From positions 1,426,001-1,490,000 of the forward strand of contig NC_015138.1 of NCBI RefSeq assembly GCF_000176855.2: 64,000 bases of DNA, written 5' to 3'. The DNA comes from Paracidovorax avenae ATCC 19860 (GTDB lineage: Bacteria; Pseudomonadota; Gammaproteobacteria; Burkholderiales; Burkholderiaceae_C). The notes beneath the pieces are model-generated. The model was given only the letters and a program-made list of their open reading frames with translations, was not told where the DNA came from and did not search any database. Below are positions 13,625 through 21,715 of this stretch, one piece after another. A program made the translations under genes and the position numbers. Within the stretch, counting starts at the first letter, position 1. Every line of letters starts with the position of its first letter.

Positions 13625-13930
13625 GTGTCATCCTCCGCATCCATCTGGCTCGTGATCGTGGCGGCGCTCGTGGCCGCCAACCTGCCTTTCTGCAACCACC
13701 GCTGGCTGGTGGTGGGGCCCCGCGCAGTGCCGGCCAAACCCCTGGCGGCGCGGCTGGGGGAATGGCTGCTGTGTTATTTCCTGGTGGGCGGGCTGGCCCT
13801 GCTGCTGGAAAAGCGCGTTGGCCAGATCGCCCCGCAGGGCTGGGAGTTCTATGCCGTCACGGTCGCGCTCTTCGCGACGCTGGCCTTTCCCGGTTTCGTC
13901 TATCGCTACCTGCTGCGCCGCAGGGGCTGA
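13625..13930 (+). CDS. DUF2818 family small membrane protein
   Basis: About 101 residues with three hydrophobic segments, and the DUF2818 pattern of an N-terminal AANLPF..HRW motif, then LLCYFLVGGLALLLEKRVGQI and the C-terminal FPGFVYRYLLRR. The family has no known biochemical role, but its genes are regularly found immediately after nuoN in beta-proteobacteria, which suggests a part in complex I assembly or stability; that is inference from position. No ATG fits: I use GTG at 13625; a TTG at 13610 is the alternative. An ATG-like opening further upstream would add an Arg-rich stretch with no homology. Confidence 0.85.
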   Translation: MSSSASIWLVIVAALVAANLPFCNHRWLVVGPRAVPAKPLAARLGEWLLCYFLVGGLALLLEKRVGQIAPQGWEFYAVTVALFATLAFPGFVYRYLLRRRG

Positions 13931-14000
13931 CGTGGGCCGCAGGCGCCTGTGCCCTTGCCCGCGCACGTGAACGTTACGCCACGGACCCCATTGCATCATC

Positions 14001-14495
14001 ATGAAGGTGCTTGACCTGCATTGCGCATTCGACCATGCCTTCGAGGGATGGTTCGCATCCGAAGCGGATTTCCAGGACCAGCTCGCCCGTGGCCTGGTGG
14101 AGTGCCCGCTGTGCGGCAGCCGGGAGATCCGCAAGGTGCTCAGCGCCCCCCGGCTGAACCTGAAGTCTTCCGCCGGAGCGGCCGTGGCGGTGCCCGGCGC
14201 TGCCGGGAAGGCGGACCAGGCGATGCCGTCCGGTCCCTCCGCTCCCGGAGGGGCGGGGCCCACGCCCCAGTCCCTGCAGGCTGCGTGGCTGCGGCTGGCG
14301 CGCCATGTGATGGCCCATACCGAGGACGTGGGAAGCCGGTTCGCCCAGGAGGCGCGCCGCATCCATGAGGGCGACGCCGAGGACCGGCCCATCCGCGGCC
14401 AGGCCAGCGTGCAGGAGACGGTGCAGCTGCTGGAGGAGGGCATCGCGGTGCTGCCGCTGCCCCTGCCGGCCTCCGCCAAGGAAACCCTGCAATAG
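14001..14495 (+). CDS. DUF1178 family protein
   Basis: 164 residues. Typical DUF1178 N-terminus MKVLDLHCAFDHAFEGWFAS, followed by a single CxxC zinc knuckle (Cys35 and Cys38 in ECPLCGS) and the SAPRL segment. The C-terminal half is helical with QEARRIHEGDAEDRPIRGQA, also a family hallmark. Function is unknown; the CxxC plus Cys8 could bind zinc. Found close to nuo genes in related genomes. It ends 47 nt before the stop of the convergent ABC exporter. Confidence 0.88.
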   Translation: MKVLDLHCAFDHAFEGWFASEADFQDQLARGLVECPLCGSREIRKVLSAPRLNLKSSAGAAVAVPGAAGKADQAMPSGPSAPGGAGPTPQSLQAAWLRLARHVMAHTEDVGSRFAQEARRIHEGDAEDRPIRGQASVQETVQLLEEGIAVLPLPLPASAKETLQ

Positions 14496-14542
14496 CCCGC
14501 AGGGCCGCCCCATGCGGCGCCCGCCGGCTCGGCCTCCCCCGG

Positions 14543-16378
14543 TCAGGCCGTGAACTGCAGCGCCGCGAGTCGGGCATACGGGCCGCCGCGCAGCATCAGC
14601 TCGGCGTGCCGCCCCTGCTCGACCACCCGTCCCTGTTCCATCACGACGATCCGGTCCGCATTCTGGACCGTGGCCAGGCGGTGGGCGATCACCAGCGTGG
14701 TGCGGCGCCGGCCCTGCGAATGCAGCGCGGCATCCAGCGCGGCCTGCACCATGCGTTCGCTCTCGGCGTCCAGCGCGCTGGTGGCCTCGTCGAGCAGCAG
14801 CAGCGGGGCGTCCTTGAGCAGGGCGCGGGCGATGGCGATGCGCTGGCGCTGCCCGCCCGACAGGCGCACGCCGCGCTCTCCCAGGAAGGTGCCGTAGCCT
14901 TCGGGCAGTGCGGCGATGAAATCGTGCGCGAACGCCGCGCGCGCGGCGGCCTCCACCTCGGCGTCGCTGGCATCGGGCCGGCCGTAGCGGATGTTCTCGC
15001 GGGCCGAGGCCGAGAAGACCACGGCATCCTGCGGTACGACGGCGATGCGGGCCCGGAAGTCGTCCAGTGCCAGCGTGCGCAGGTCCTTCCCGTCCAGCAG
15101 GATGCGACCGCCTTCCGGTGCCGGATCCACGTCGTAGAAGCGCTGCAGCACCTGGAAGACGGTGGTCTTGCCGGCGCCGCTTGCACCCACCAGCGCCACG
15201 GTCTCGCCGGGCTGGATGTGCAGGTCGAAATCCCGCAGCGCGGGCTGCGCGGGCCGAGAGGGATAGTGGAACCCGACATGCTCGAAATCCACGCGCAGGC
15301 CCTGGCTGCCCGCGGGCAGGGGGGTGGGCGCCGTGGGCGAGGCGATCGCAGGGCGGGCCGCCAGCAGTTCCATCAGCCGCTCGGTCGCGCCGGCCGCGCG
15401 CAGCAGGTCACCATAGACCTCGCCCAGCACCGCGACCGCGCCGGCCAGCAGCATGACGTAGATCACGGTCTCTCCGAGCTGCCCGGCCGACATGTCGCCG
15501 GCCAGCACGGCCTGCGTGCCGCGGTACAGGCCCCAGAGCAGCAGCCCCGCGTTGGCGACGATGATGAAGGCCACCAGGGCGGCGCGCGCCCGGCTGCGGC
15601 GCACGGCGGCGTCGAAGGCGTGCGCGGTGGCGGCCTGGAAACGCGCGCTTTCACGGGCCTCCGCCGTATGGCTCTGCACCACGGGAATCGCGTTCAGCAC
15701 TTCGCCTGCGAGTGCGCTGGCGTCCGCCACCCGGTCCTGGCTGTCGCGCGACAGCCGCCGGACCCGGCGCCCGATCCAGGCTGTGGGAGCGACCACGAGC
15801 ACGATGCCCAGCAGCACGACCGCCATCAGGCGCGGATGGCTCCAGACCAGCATGCCCAGCGCGCCCAGTCCCATCACCGCGTTGCGCAGTCCCATGGACA
15901 GGGAGGAGCCCACCACGGTCTGCACCAGCGTGGTGTCGGTGGTCAGGCGCGAGAGGACTTCGCCCGTCTGCGTGGTTTCGAAGAAGGCCGGGCTCTGGCG
16001 CAGCACGTGCGCGTACACGGCGTTGCGCAGGTCGGCGGTGACCCGCTCGCCGAGCCAGCTGACCAGGTAGAAGCGAGCCGCCGAGAACACGCCGAGCGCC
16101 ACAGCCACGCCGAACAGCAGCCCGAAGTGCTCCCGCAGCGCCATGGCTTGCGCGCCGCGGTCGCCGGGCAGCAGGCCGCCGTCGATCAGCGAGCGCAGGG
16201 CCACGGGAAAAGCCAGCGTGGCAGCCGCAGCCAGCACCAGGAACACGAGGGCCAGGGCGATGCGGCCTGCATACGGCCGCAGGAAGGGGACCAGGCCCGC
16301 CAGGGCGCGCGTGGGCGGGCGCGAGGGATTTCCCGGGGGCGTGGCGGAATGGCGGGGCGGTGCGGAGGCGACTGGCAT
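14543..16378 (-). CDS. ABC transporter, fused permease and ATP-binding domains (MsbA-like exporter)
   Basis: 611 residues. N-terminal type-1 exporter membrane domain with six helices (about residues 25-320), then a nucleotide-binding domain with Walker A GASGAGKT near residue 400, Q-loop VVPQDAVVFSASA, signature LSGGQRQRIAIARALL and Walker B LLLDEATSALD. Half transporters of this kind act as homodimers and export lipids, lipid-linked sugars or drugs; the substrate cannot be told here. Single gene, divergent from the liv operon. A -10-like TACACT ends 9 nt before the ATG and there is no Shine-Dalgarno sequence, so the transcript may be almost leaderless. Confidence 0.92.
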   Translation of the reverse strand: MPVASAPPRHSATPPGNPSRPPTRALAGLVPFLRPYAGRIALALVFLVLAAAATLAFPVALRSLIDGGLLPGDRGAQAMALREHFGLLFGVAVALGVFSAARFYLVSWLGERVTADLRNAVYAHVLRQSPAFFETTQTGEVLSRLTTDTTLVQTVVGSSLSMGLRNAVMGLGALGMLVWSHPRLMAVVLLGIVLVVAPTAWIGRRVRRLSRDSQDRVADASALAGEVLNAIPVVQSHTAEARESARFQAATAHAFDAAVRRSRARAALVAFIIVANAGLLLWGLYRGTQAVLAGDMSAGQLGETVIYVMLLAGAVAVLGEVYGDLLRAAGATERLMELLAARPAIASPTAPTPLPAGSQGLRVDFEHVGFHYPSRPAQPALRDFDLHIQPGETVALVGASGAGKTTVFQVLQRFYDVDPAPEGGRILLDGKDLRTLALDDFRARIAVVPQDAVVFSASARENIRYGRPDASDAEVEAAARAAFAHDFIAALPEGYGTFLGERGVRLSGGQRQRIAIARALLKDAPLLLLDEATSALDAESERMVQAALDAALHSQGRRRTTLVIAHRLATVQNADRIVVMEQGRVVEQGRHAELMLRGGPYARLAALQFTA

Positions 16379-16387
16379 GGTGACGCC

Positions 16388-16393
16388 AGTGTA
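16388..16393 (-). promoter_or_regulatory. -10-like TACACT of the ABC exporter gene
   Basis: Minus-strand TACACT, 9 nt before the ATG at 16378, with no Shine-Dalgarno sequence between. A start of transcription at the usual distance would fall at or next to the ATG. No convincing -35 element is visible. Confidence 0.4.
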
Positions 16394-16439
16394 AGAAGGT
16401 GGCGGCCCGCACGGAGAGCACCTTTGTCGTGTCGGATGT

Positions 16440-16460
16440 TTGCTATCTGAAATATAGCAA
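16440..16460. promoter_or_regulatory. Inverted repeat, possible operator
   Basis: TTGCTAT, 7-nt spacer, ATAGCAA: a perfect 7-bp inverted repeat in an AT-rich patch between the divergent exporter and liv genes. The symmetry and position suit a dimeric repressor or activator. The binding protein is unknown. Confidence 0.4.
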
Positions 16461-16718
16461 CATACCGATACCCCACGGCGTCCACGGGTGAAGGTGGTCT
16501 TTGAGGTGGACAGGGTTCCAGGCGAAGCCGCGATCGCGTGAAAAGGCTCCGAGGGCAGGGCGGGGGGTGTTTGCTTAGGCGTTTATACATAGGCATTTGT
16601 CCCAGTTCCTGGCCTTCGGCACGGCGGCATACGATGCACCGCAACCTGCCCCCCGGCATGCGCCGCCGTTCCTCGCGCGGCGTGCCGGAGGGGCCCACCA
16701 CGGAGCGGCTCCTGCCCC

Positions 16719-17492
16719 ATGAGCGACGACGTCATTCTCGAAACCCGCCATCTCACCAAGGAATTCAAGGGCTTCACCGCGGTGAGCGATGTGAACCTGT
16801 CGGTGCGCCGCGGTTCCATCCATGCGTTGATCGGCCCCAACGGCGCGGGCAAGACCACCTGCTTCAACCTGCTGACCAAGTTCCTCGAACCCACGTCCGG
16901 CACCATCACCTTCAACGGCGCGGACATCACCCGCGAGGCCCCTGCGCAGATCGCCCGGCGCGGGGTGATCCGCTCGTTCCAGATCTCGGCCGTGTTCCCG
17001 CACCTGACGCTCACCGAGAACGTGCGGCTCGGCCTTCAGCGCCGGCTCGGCACCTCGTTCCATTTCTGGAAAAGCGAGCGCAGCCTGGCGCACCTCGACA
17101 GCCGGGCGCGCGAACTGCTCGCGGAAGTGGGCCTTGCCGACCTGGCCGACGAGGTCACCGTCAACCTGCCCTACGGCCGCAAGCGCGCGCTGGAGATCGC
17201 CACGACCCTGGCGATGGAGCCCGAGCTGATGCTGCTCGACGAGCCCACGCAGGGCATGGGCCACGAGGACGTGGACCGCGTCACGCAGCTCATCAAGAAG
17301 GTGTCGGCGGGCCGCACGATCCTCATGGTCGAGCACAACATGAAAGTCATCTCCACCATCGCGGACCGCATCACGGTGCTGCAGCGCGGGGCCGTGCTGG
17401 CCGAGGGGCCGTACGAGGAGGTCTCGCGCAATCCGCAGGTCATGGAGGCGTACATGGGCACGACCGACGGCCAGCTGCAGGGAGCCCACTGA
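16719..17492 (+). CDS. livG: Branched-chain amino-acid type ABC transporter ATP-binding protein (LivG-like)
   Basis: 257 residues. Walker A GPNGAGKT with Lys45, the LivG-type signature region (VNLPYGRKRALEIATTLAME, a degenerate LSGGQ) and Walker B LMLLDEPTQGMGHED. Upstream GGAGCGG serves as ribosome site. It belongs to the importer operon livG-livF-SBP1-SBP2-livH-livM. HAAT-family importers take up branched-chain amino acids, urea, amides or aromatic acids; the actual substrate of this system is not shown by the sequence. Its TGA overlaps the livF ATG by one base (17492). Confidence 0.93.
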   Translation: MSDDVILETRHLTKEFKGFTAVSDVNLSVRRGSIHALIGPNGAGKTTCFNLLTKFLEPTSGTITFNGADITREAPAQIARRGVIRSFQISAVFPHLTLTENVRLGLQRRLGTSFHFWKSERSLAHLDSRARELLAEVGLADLADEVTVNLPYGRKRALEIATTLAMEPELMLLDEPTQGMGHEDVDRVTQLIKKVSAGRTILMVEHNMKVISTIADRITVLQRGAVLAEGPYEEVSRNPQVMEAYMGTTDGQLQGAH

Positions 17493-18202
17493 TGGCCGCC
17501 CCCGCTCTCGAAATCCGCGGCCTGGAGGCCTGGTACGGCGAATCGCACGTGCTGCACGGCGTGGACATGGTGGTGCAGCCCGGCGAGGTGGTGACCCTGC
17601 TGGGCCGCAACGGCGCAGGCCGCACCTCCACGCTGCGCGCGGTGATGGGTTTGACCGGCGCCCGCAAGGGCTCTGTGAAGATCAACGGGCAGGAAACCAT
17701 CCAGATGCCCACGCACCGCATCGCGCACCTGGGCGTGGGCTACTGCCCCGAGGAGCGCGGCATCTTCTCCAGCCTGTCGTGCGAGGAGAACCTGTTGCTG
17801 CCACCCGTGCTCAAGACGGGCCGCTCCGGCATGCCGCTGGACGAGATCTACGCGATGTTCCCCAACCTCGCGGAGCGCCGCCACAGCCAGGGCACGCGGC
17901 TGTCGGGCGGCGAGCAGCAGATGCTGGCCGTGGCGCGCATCCTGCGCACGGGCGCGCAGCTGCTGCTGCTCGACGAAATCTCGGAGGGGCTCGCACCCGT
18001 CATCGTGCAGGCCCTGGCGCGCATGATCACCACGCTGCGCCAGAAGGGCTACACGGTGGTGATGGTGGAGCAGAACTTCCGCTTCGCCGCGCCGCTCGCC
18101 GACCGCTTCTACGTGATGGAGCACGGCAGCATCGCCCTGCAGTTCGGCGCCGACGAGCTGGAGCAGCGCATGCCGGTACTCAACGAATTGCTGGGCGTGT
18201 GA
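17492..18202 (+). CDS. livF: Branched-chain amino-acid type ABC transporter ATP-binding protein (LivF-like), Walker A Lys replaced by Arg
   Basis: 236 residues from the ATG that overlaps the livG stop. Order of motifs is normal for LivF: Walker A region, YCPEERGIFSSLSCEENL, signature LSGGEQQMLAVARIL and Walker B LLLLDEISEGLAP. The Walker A reads GRNGAGRT, with Arg44 (CGC, 17621-17623) where nearly all ABC ATPases have Lys. The partner LivG keeps its Lys. Because importers of this type work with a LivG-LivF heterodimer, this could give an asymmetric ATPase, or Arg may simply be tolerated in this subfamily. A substrate-binding protein follows 72 nt later. Confidence 0.92.
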   Translation: MAAPALEIRGLEAWYGESHVLHGVDMVVQPGEVVTLLGRNGAGRTSTLRAVMGLTGARKGSVKINGQETIQMPTHRIAHLGVGYCPEERGIFSSLSCEENLLLPPVLKTGRSGMPLDEIYAMFPNLAERRHSQGTRLSGGEQQMLAVARILRTGAQLLLLDEISEGLAPVIVQALARMITTLRQKGYTVVMVEQNFRFAAPLADRFYVMEHGSIALQFGADELEQRMPVLNELLGV

Positions 18203-18274
18203 GCCGCCGGCCTCGCCCGCGCCACGCCGAAATCGACCCGAACGAACGACCATCCAGCCTCAGGAGACGACGAC

Positions 18275-19495
18275 ATGACGAAACACCCTCGCACCACCGC
18301 GACCTTCAAGACCCTCGCCGTGGCGCTCGGCCTCGCAGGCCTGTGCGCCGCCTCGGCCGTGCAGGCGCAGGACGGCAAGGTGAAGATCGGCTTCATCACC
18401 GACATGTCGAGCCTGTACGCCGACGTGGAAGGCAAGAACGGCGCGGTGGCGATCCAGATGGCGATCGACGATTTCGGCGGCAAGGTGCTGGGCATGCCGA
18501 TCGAACTGGTCTCGGCCGACCACCAGAACAAGGCCGACATCGCCGCCAGCAAGGCGCGCGAGTGGATCGACACGCAGGGCCTGACGATGCTCTTCGGCGG
18601 CACCAACTCGGGCACGGCCCTGGCGATGGCCAAGGTGGCGCAGGAGAAGAAGCGCGTCTTCATGGTGAACGGCGCGGGTACCTCGGCGCTGACCAACGAG
18701 CAGTGCAGCCCCTACACCGTGCAGTACGCCTACGACACCGTGGCGCTCGCCAAGGGCACCGGCGGCGCGGTGGTGCAGCAGGGCGGCAAGGACTGGTTCT
18801 TCCTGACGGCCGACTATGCCTTCGGCGCCGCGCTGGAGGCCGACACGGCCAAGGTCGTGAAGGAAAAGGGAGGCCGCGTGCTGGGCAGCGTGAAGCACCC
18901 GCTGAATGCCTCGGACTTCTCCTCGTTCCTGCTGCAGGCGCAGAACTCCAAGGCGCAGATCCTGGGCCTCGCGAACGCGGGCGGCGACACCATCAACGCC
19001 ATCAAGGCCGCGCGCGAATTCGGCATCAACAAGAGCATGAAGATGGCCGGCCTGCTGGTGTTCCTGACGGACATCCACAGCCTGGGCCTGAAGAACACCG
19101 AAGGCCTGCTGCTCACCACCAGCTGGGACTGGAACCTCGACGACAAGACGCGCGCCTTCGGCCGCAAGTTCTTCGCCAAGACCAAGCGCATGCCCACGGA
19201 CATCCAGGCGGCCGACTACTCGGCCACGATGAACTACCTCAAGGCGGTGGAGGCCGCCAAGAGCACGGACGCCGACAAGGTGATGGAAAAGCTCAAGTCC
19301 ACGCCCATCGACGATTTCTACGCCAAGGGCAGCATCCGCCCGGACGGCCGCTTCGCGCACGACATGTACCTGATGCAGGTGAAGTCGCCCGCCGAATCCA
19401 AGGAGCCATGGGACTACTACAAGGTGGTCGCCAAGCTCCCCGCCGACCAAGTGTGGACCACCAAGGCCGAGAGCAAGTGCGCGCTCTGGAAGTGA
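18275..19495 (+). CDS. ABC transporter substrate-binding protein, Leu/Ile/Val-type (first of two)
   Basis: 406 residues. N-terminal signal peptide of about 32 residues ending near VQAQ, then a type-1 periplasmic-binding fold (Peripla_BP_6): VKIGFITDMSSLYADVEGKN, ADHQNKADIAASKAREWID, FGGTNSGTALAM. Cys near the C-terminus (ESKCALWK). A ribosome site CAGGAGACGACG precedes the ATG. The next gene is a close paralogue; the two share a 111-bp stretch without a single mismatch. Ligand unknown. It should deliver ligand to LivH/LivM in the same operon. Confidence 0.93.
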   Translation: MTKHPRTTATFKTLAVALGLAGLCAASAVQAQDGKVKIGFITDMSSLYADVEGKNGAVAIQMAIDDFGGKVLGMPIELVSADHQNKADIAASKAREWIDTQGLTMLFGGTNSGTALAMAKVAQEKKRVFMVNGAGTSALTNEQCSPYTVQYAYDTVALAKGTGGAVVQQGGKDWFFLTADYAFGAALEADTAKVVKEKGGRVLGSVKHPLNASDFSSFLLQAQNSKAQILGLANAGGDTINAIKAAREFGINKSMKMAGLLVFLTDIHSLGLKNTEGLLLTTSWDWNLDDKTRAFGRKFFAKTKRMPTDIQAADYSATMNYLKAVEAAKSTDADKVMEKLKSTPIDDFYAKGSIRPDGRFAHDMYLMQVKSPAESKEPWDYYKVVAKLPADQVWTTKAESKCALWK

Positions 19496-19558
19496 CGCGC
19501 CGCGCCTGACAGCCGCTTTCCCGCGATGGACGAACGACAACAGAAGGAGACAAGGACC

Positions 19559-20764
19559 ATGGCATACGGAATCACGAAACTGGCACTGGCGCTCGGCGCC
19601 GCAGGGCTCTTCGCGGCCTCGGCCGCGCACGCGCAGCAGGACGCGCCGGTGAAGATCGGCTTCATCACCGACATGTCGAGCCTGTACGCCGACGTGGAAG
19701 GCAAGAACGGCGCGGTGGCGATCCAGATGGCGATCGACGATTTCGGCGGCAAGGTGCTCGGCCGGCCGATCGAGCTGCTCACGGCAGACCACCAGAACAA
19801 GGCGGACATTGCGGCCAGCAAGGCGCGCGAGTGGATCGACACGCAGGGCCTGACCATGGTCTTCGGCGGCACCAACTCGGGCACGGCGCTGGCCATGGCC
19901 AAGGTGGCGCAGGAGAAAAAGCGCGTCTTCATCAACAACGGCGCGGCCACCTCGGCGCTGACCAACGAGCAGTGCAGTCCCTACACCGTGCACTACGCCT
20001 ACGACACCGTGGCGCTCGCCAAGGGCACGGGCGCGGCCATCGTGGACGCGGGCGGCAAGAGCTGGTTCTTCCTCACGGCCGACTACGCCTTCGGCCACGC
20101 GCTGGAGGCCGACACCTCCCGCGTGGTGAAGGAAAAGGGCGGCACCGTGGTGGGCTCGGTGCGGCACCCGCTCAACGCGTCGGACTTCTCGTCCTTCCTG
20201 CTGCAGGCGCAGAACTCCAAGGCGCAGATCCTGGGCCTGGCCAACGCGGGCGGCGACACGATCAACTCGATCAAGGCCGCCAAGGAGTTCGGCATCGGCA
20301 AGAACATGAAGCTCGCCGGCCTGCTGATCTTCTTCAGCGACATCCACAGCCTGGGCCTGAAGACCACGGAAGGCCTGCAGTTCACCACCAGTTGGTACTG
20401 GGACCTGAACGACGAGACCCGCAAGTTCGCAGACCGCTTCATGGAGAAGACCAAGCGCCGCCCGACCGAGATCCAGGCGGCCGACTACTCGGCCACCATG
20501 AACTACCTCAAGGCCGTGGAAGCCGCCAAGAGCATCGAGGCCGACAACGTGATGGAGGCCTGGCGCGGCATGAAGATGGACGACTTCTTCAACAGCGGCA
20601 CGCTGCGCCCGGACGGCCGCTATGTGCACGACATGTACCTCATGCAGGTGAAGACGCCCGCGGAATCCAAGGGCACCTGGGACTACTACAAGCTCGTGAA
20701 GAAGCTGCCGGGCGACCAGGTCTTCGCCACCAAGGCCGAGAGCAAGTGCGCGCTCTGGAAATGA
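19559..20764 (+). CDS. ABC transporter substrate-binding protein, Leu/Ile/Val-type (second of two)
   Basis: 401 residues from the ATG at 19559, chosen over an in-frame ATG at 19526 because it has AGAAGGAGAC upstream and directly starts the signal peptide (MAYGITKLALALGAAGLFAA, cleavage near AHAQ). Paralogue of the preceding gene with the same length and end (ESKCALWK), but differences around the ligand cleft, for example NNGAATSAL against VNGAGTSAL, and TSWYWDLNDE against TSWDWNLDDK. A tandem pair suggests two related ligands or dosage. 47 nt to livH. Confidence 0.93.
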   Translation: MAYGITKLALALGAAGLFAASAAHAQQDAPVKIGFITDMSSLYADVEGKNGAVAIQMAIDDFGGKVLGRPIELLTADHQNKADIAASKAREWIDTQGLTMVFGGTNSGTALAMAKVAQEKKRVFINNGAATSALTNEQCSPYTVHYAYDTVALAKGTGAAIVDAGGKSWFFLTADYAFGHALEADTSRVVKEKGGTVVGSVRHPLNASDFSSFLLQAQNSKAQILGLANAGGDTINSIKAAKEFGIGKNMKLAGLLIFFSDIHSLGLKTTEGLQFTTSWYWDLNDETRKFADRFMEKTKRRPTEIQAADYSATMNYLKAVEAAKSIEADNVMEAWRGMKMDDFFNSGTLRPDGRYVHDMYLMQVKTPAESKGTWDYYKLVKKLPGDQVFATKAESKCALWK

Positions 20765-20811
20765 CCCGCACCGCCTGAGCGCCCTCCACCCGCATCCCAA
20801 GCCGCCTCCCC

Positions 20812-21696
20812 ATGGAAATCTTCGGTGTCTCTTTGCCGGCCCTGCTGAGCCAGCTCCTGCTGGGGCTGGTCAACGGCTCGTTCTACGCCATCCTCAGCCT
20901 GGGGCTGGCGGTGATCTTCGGCCTGCTCAACGTGATCAACTTCGCGCATGGCGCGCTGTTCATGCTGGGGGCGCTGCTCACCTGGATGGCGGGTTCGTAT
21001 TTCGGCATCAACTACTGGGTGATGCTGGTCGCGGCGCCGCTCGTCGTCGGCCTTTTCGGCGTGGCGATCGAGCGGCTGCTGCTGCGCTGGATCTACAAGC
21101 TCGACCACCTCTACGGCCTGCTGCTCACGCTGGGGCTCACGCTGCTCATCGAGGGCGTGTTCCGCTCCATCTACGGCGTCTCGGGCCTGGGGTACGACAC
21201 GCCGGAGCTGCTGGAGGGCGCCACCAACCTCGGCTTCATGATCTTGCCCAACTACCGTGCCTGGGTGGTGGCGGCGTCCATCGTGGTCTGTATCGGCACC
21301 TGGTATGTCATCGAGAAGACCAAGCTCGGCGCCTACCTGCGCGCCGGCACCGAGAACCCGCGCCTGGTGGAGGCCTTCGGCATCAACGTGCCGGTGATGA
21401 TCACGCTCACCTACGCCTTCGGCGCGGCGCTGGCCGCCTTCGCGGGCGTGCTCGCGGCGCCGGTGTACCAGGTCACGCCGCTCATGGGGCAGAACCTCAT
21501 CATCGTGGTGTTCGCGGTGGTGGTGATCGGCGGCATGGGCTCGATCATGGGCTCCATCCTCACGGGCCTGGGCCTGGGCGTCGTCGAAGGCTTCACCAAG
21601 GTGTTCTATCCCGAGGCATCGTCCACCGTGGTGTTCGTCATCATGGTGGTGGTGCTGCTCATCCGCCCCGCCGGCCTGTTCGGCAAGGAAAAGTGA
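20812..21696 (+). CDS. livH: Branched-chain amino-acid type ABC transporter permease (LivH-like)
   Basis: 294 residues, about eight membrane helices. Family segments NGSFYAILSLGLAVIFGLLN, NFAHGALFMLGA (with the conserved AHG motif) and GAYLRAGTENPRLVEAFGIN (coupling-helix region that contacts the ATPases), then FGAALAAFAGVLAAP. Functions as half of the membrane channel with LivM. 19 nt separate it from livM. Confidence 0.94.
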   Translation: MEIFGVSLPALLSQLLLGLVNGSFYAILSLGLAVIFGLLNVINFAHGALFMLGALLTWMAGSYFGINYWVMLVAAPLVVGLFGVAIERLLLRWIYKLDHLYGLLLTLGLTLLIEGVFRSIYGVSGLGYDTPELLEGATNLGFMILPNYRAWVVAASIVVCIGTWYVIEKTKLGAYLRAGTENPRLVEAFGINVPVMITLTYAFGAALAAFAGVLAAPVYQVTPLMGQNLIIVVFAVVVIGGMGSIMGSILTGLGLGVVEGFTKVFYPEASSTVVFVIMVVVLLIRPAGLFGKEK

Positions 21697-21715
21697 CCAG
21701 GACGGGGCCGCGCAC

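Larger units (their letters stand above)
16379..16718. other. 340-bp divergent intergenic region
   Basis: Lies between the start codons of the ABC exporter (minus) and livG (plus). It holds the TACACT box of the exporter, an AT-rich patch with a perfect 7-bp inverted repeat at 16440-16460, and another AT-rich stretch around 16569-16600. A short open frame over 16538-16700 is only the upstream extension of the livF frame. I see no gene or RNA here. Confidence 0.6.
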
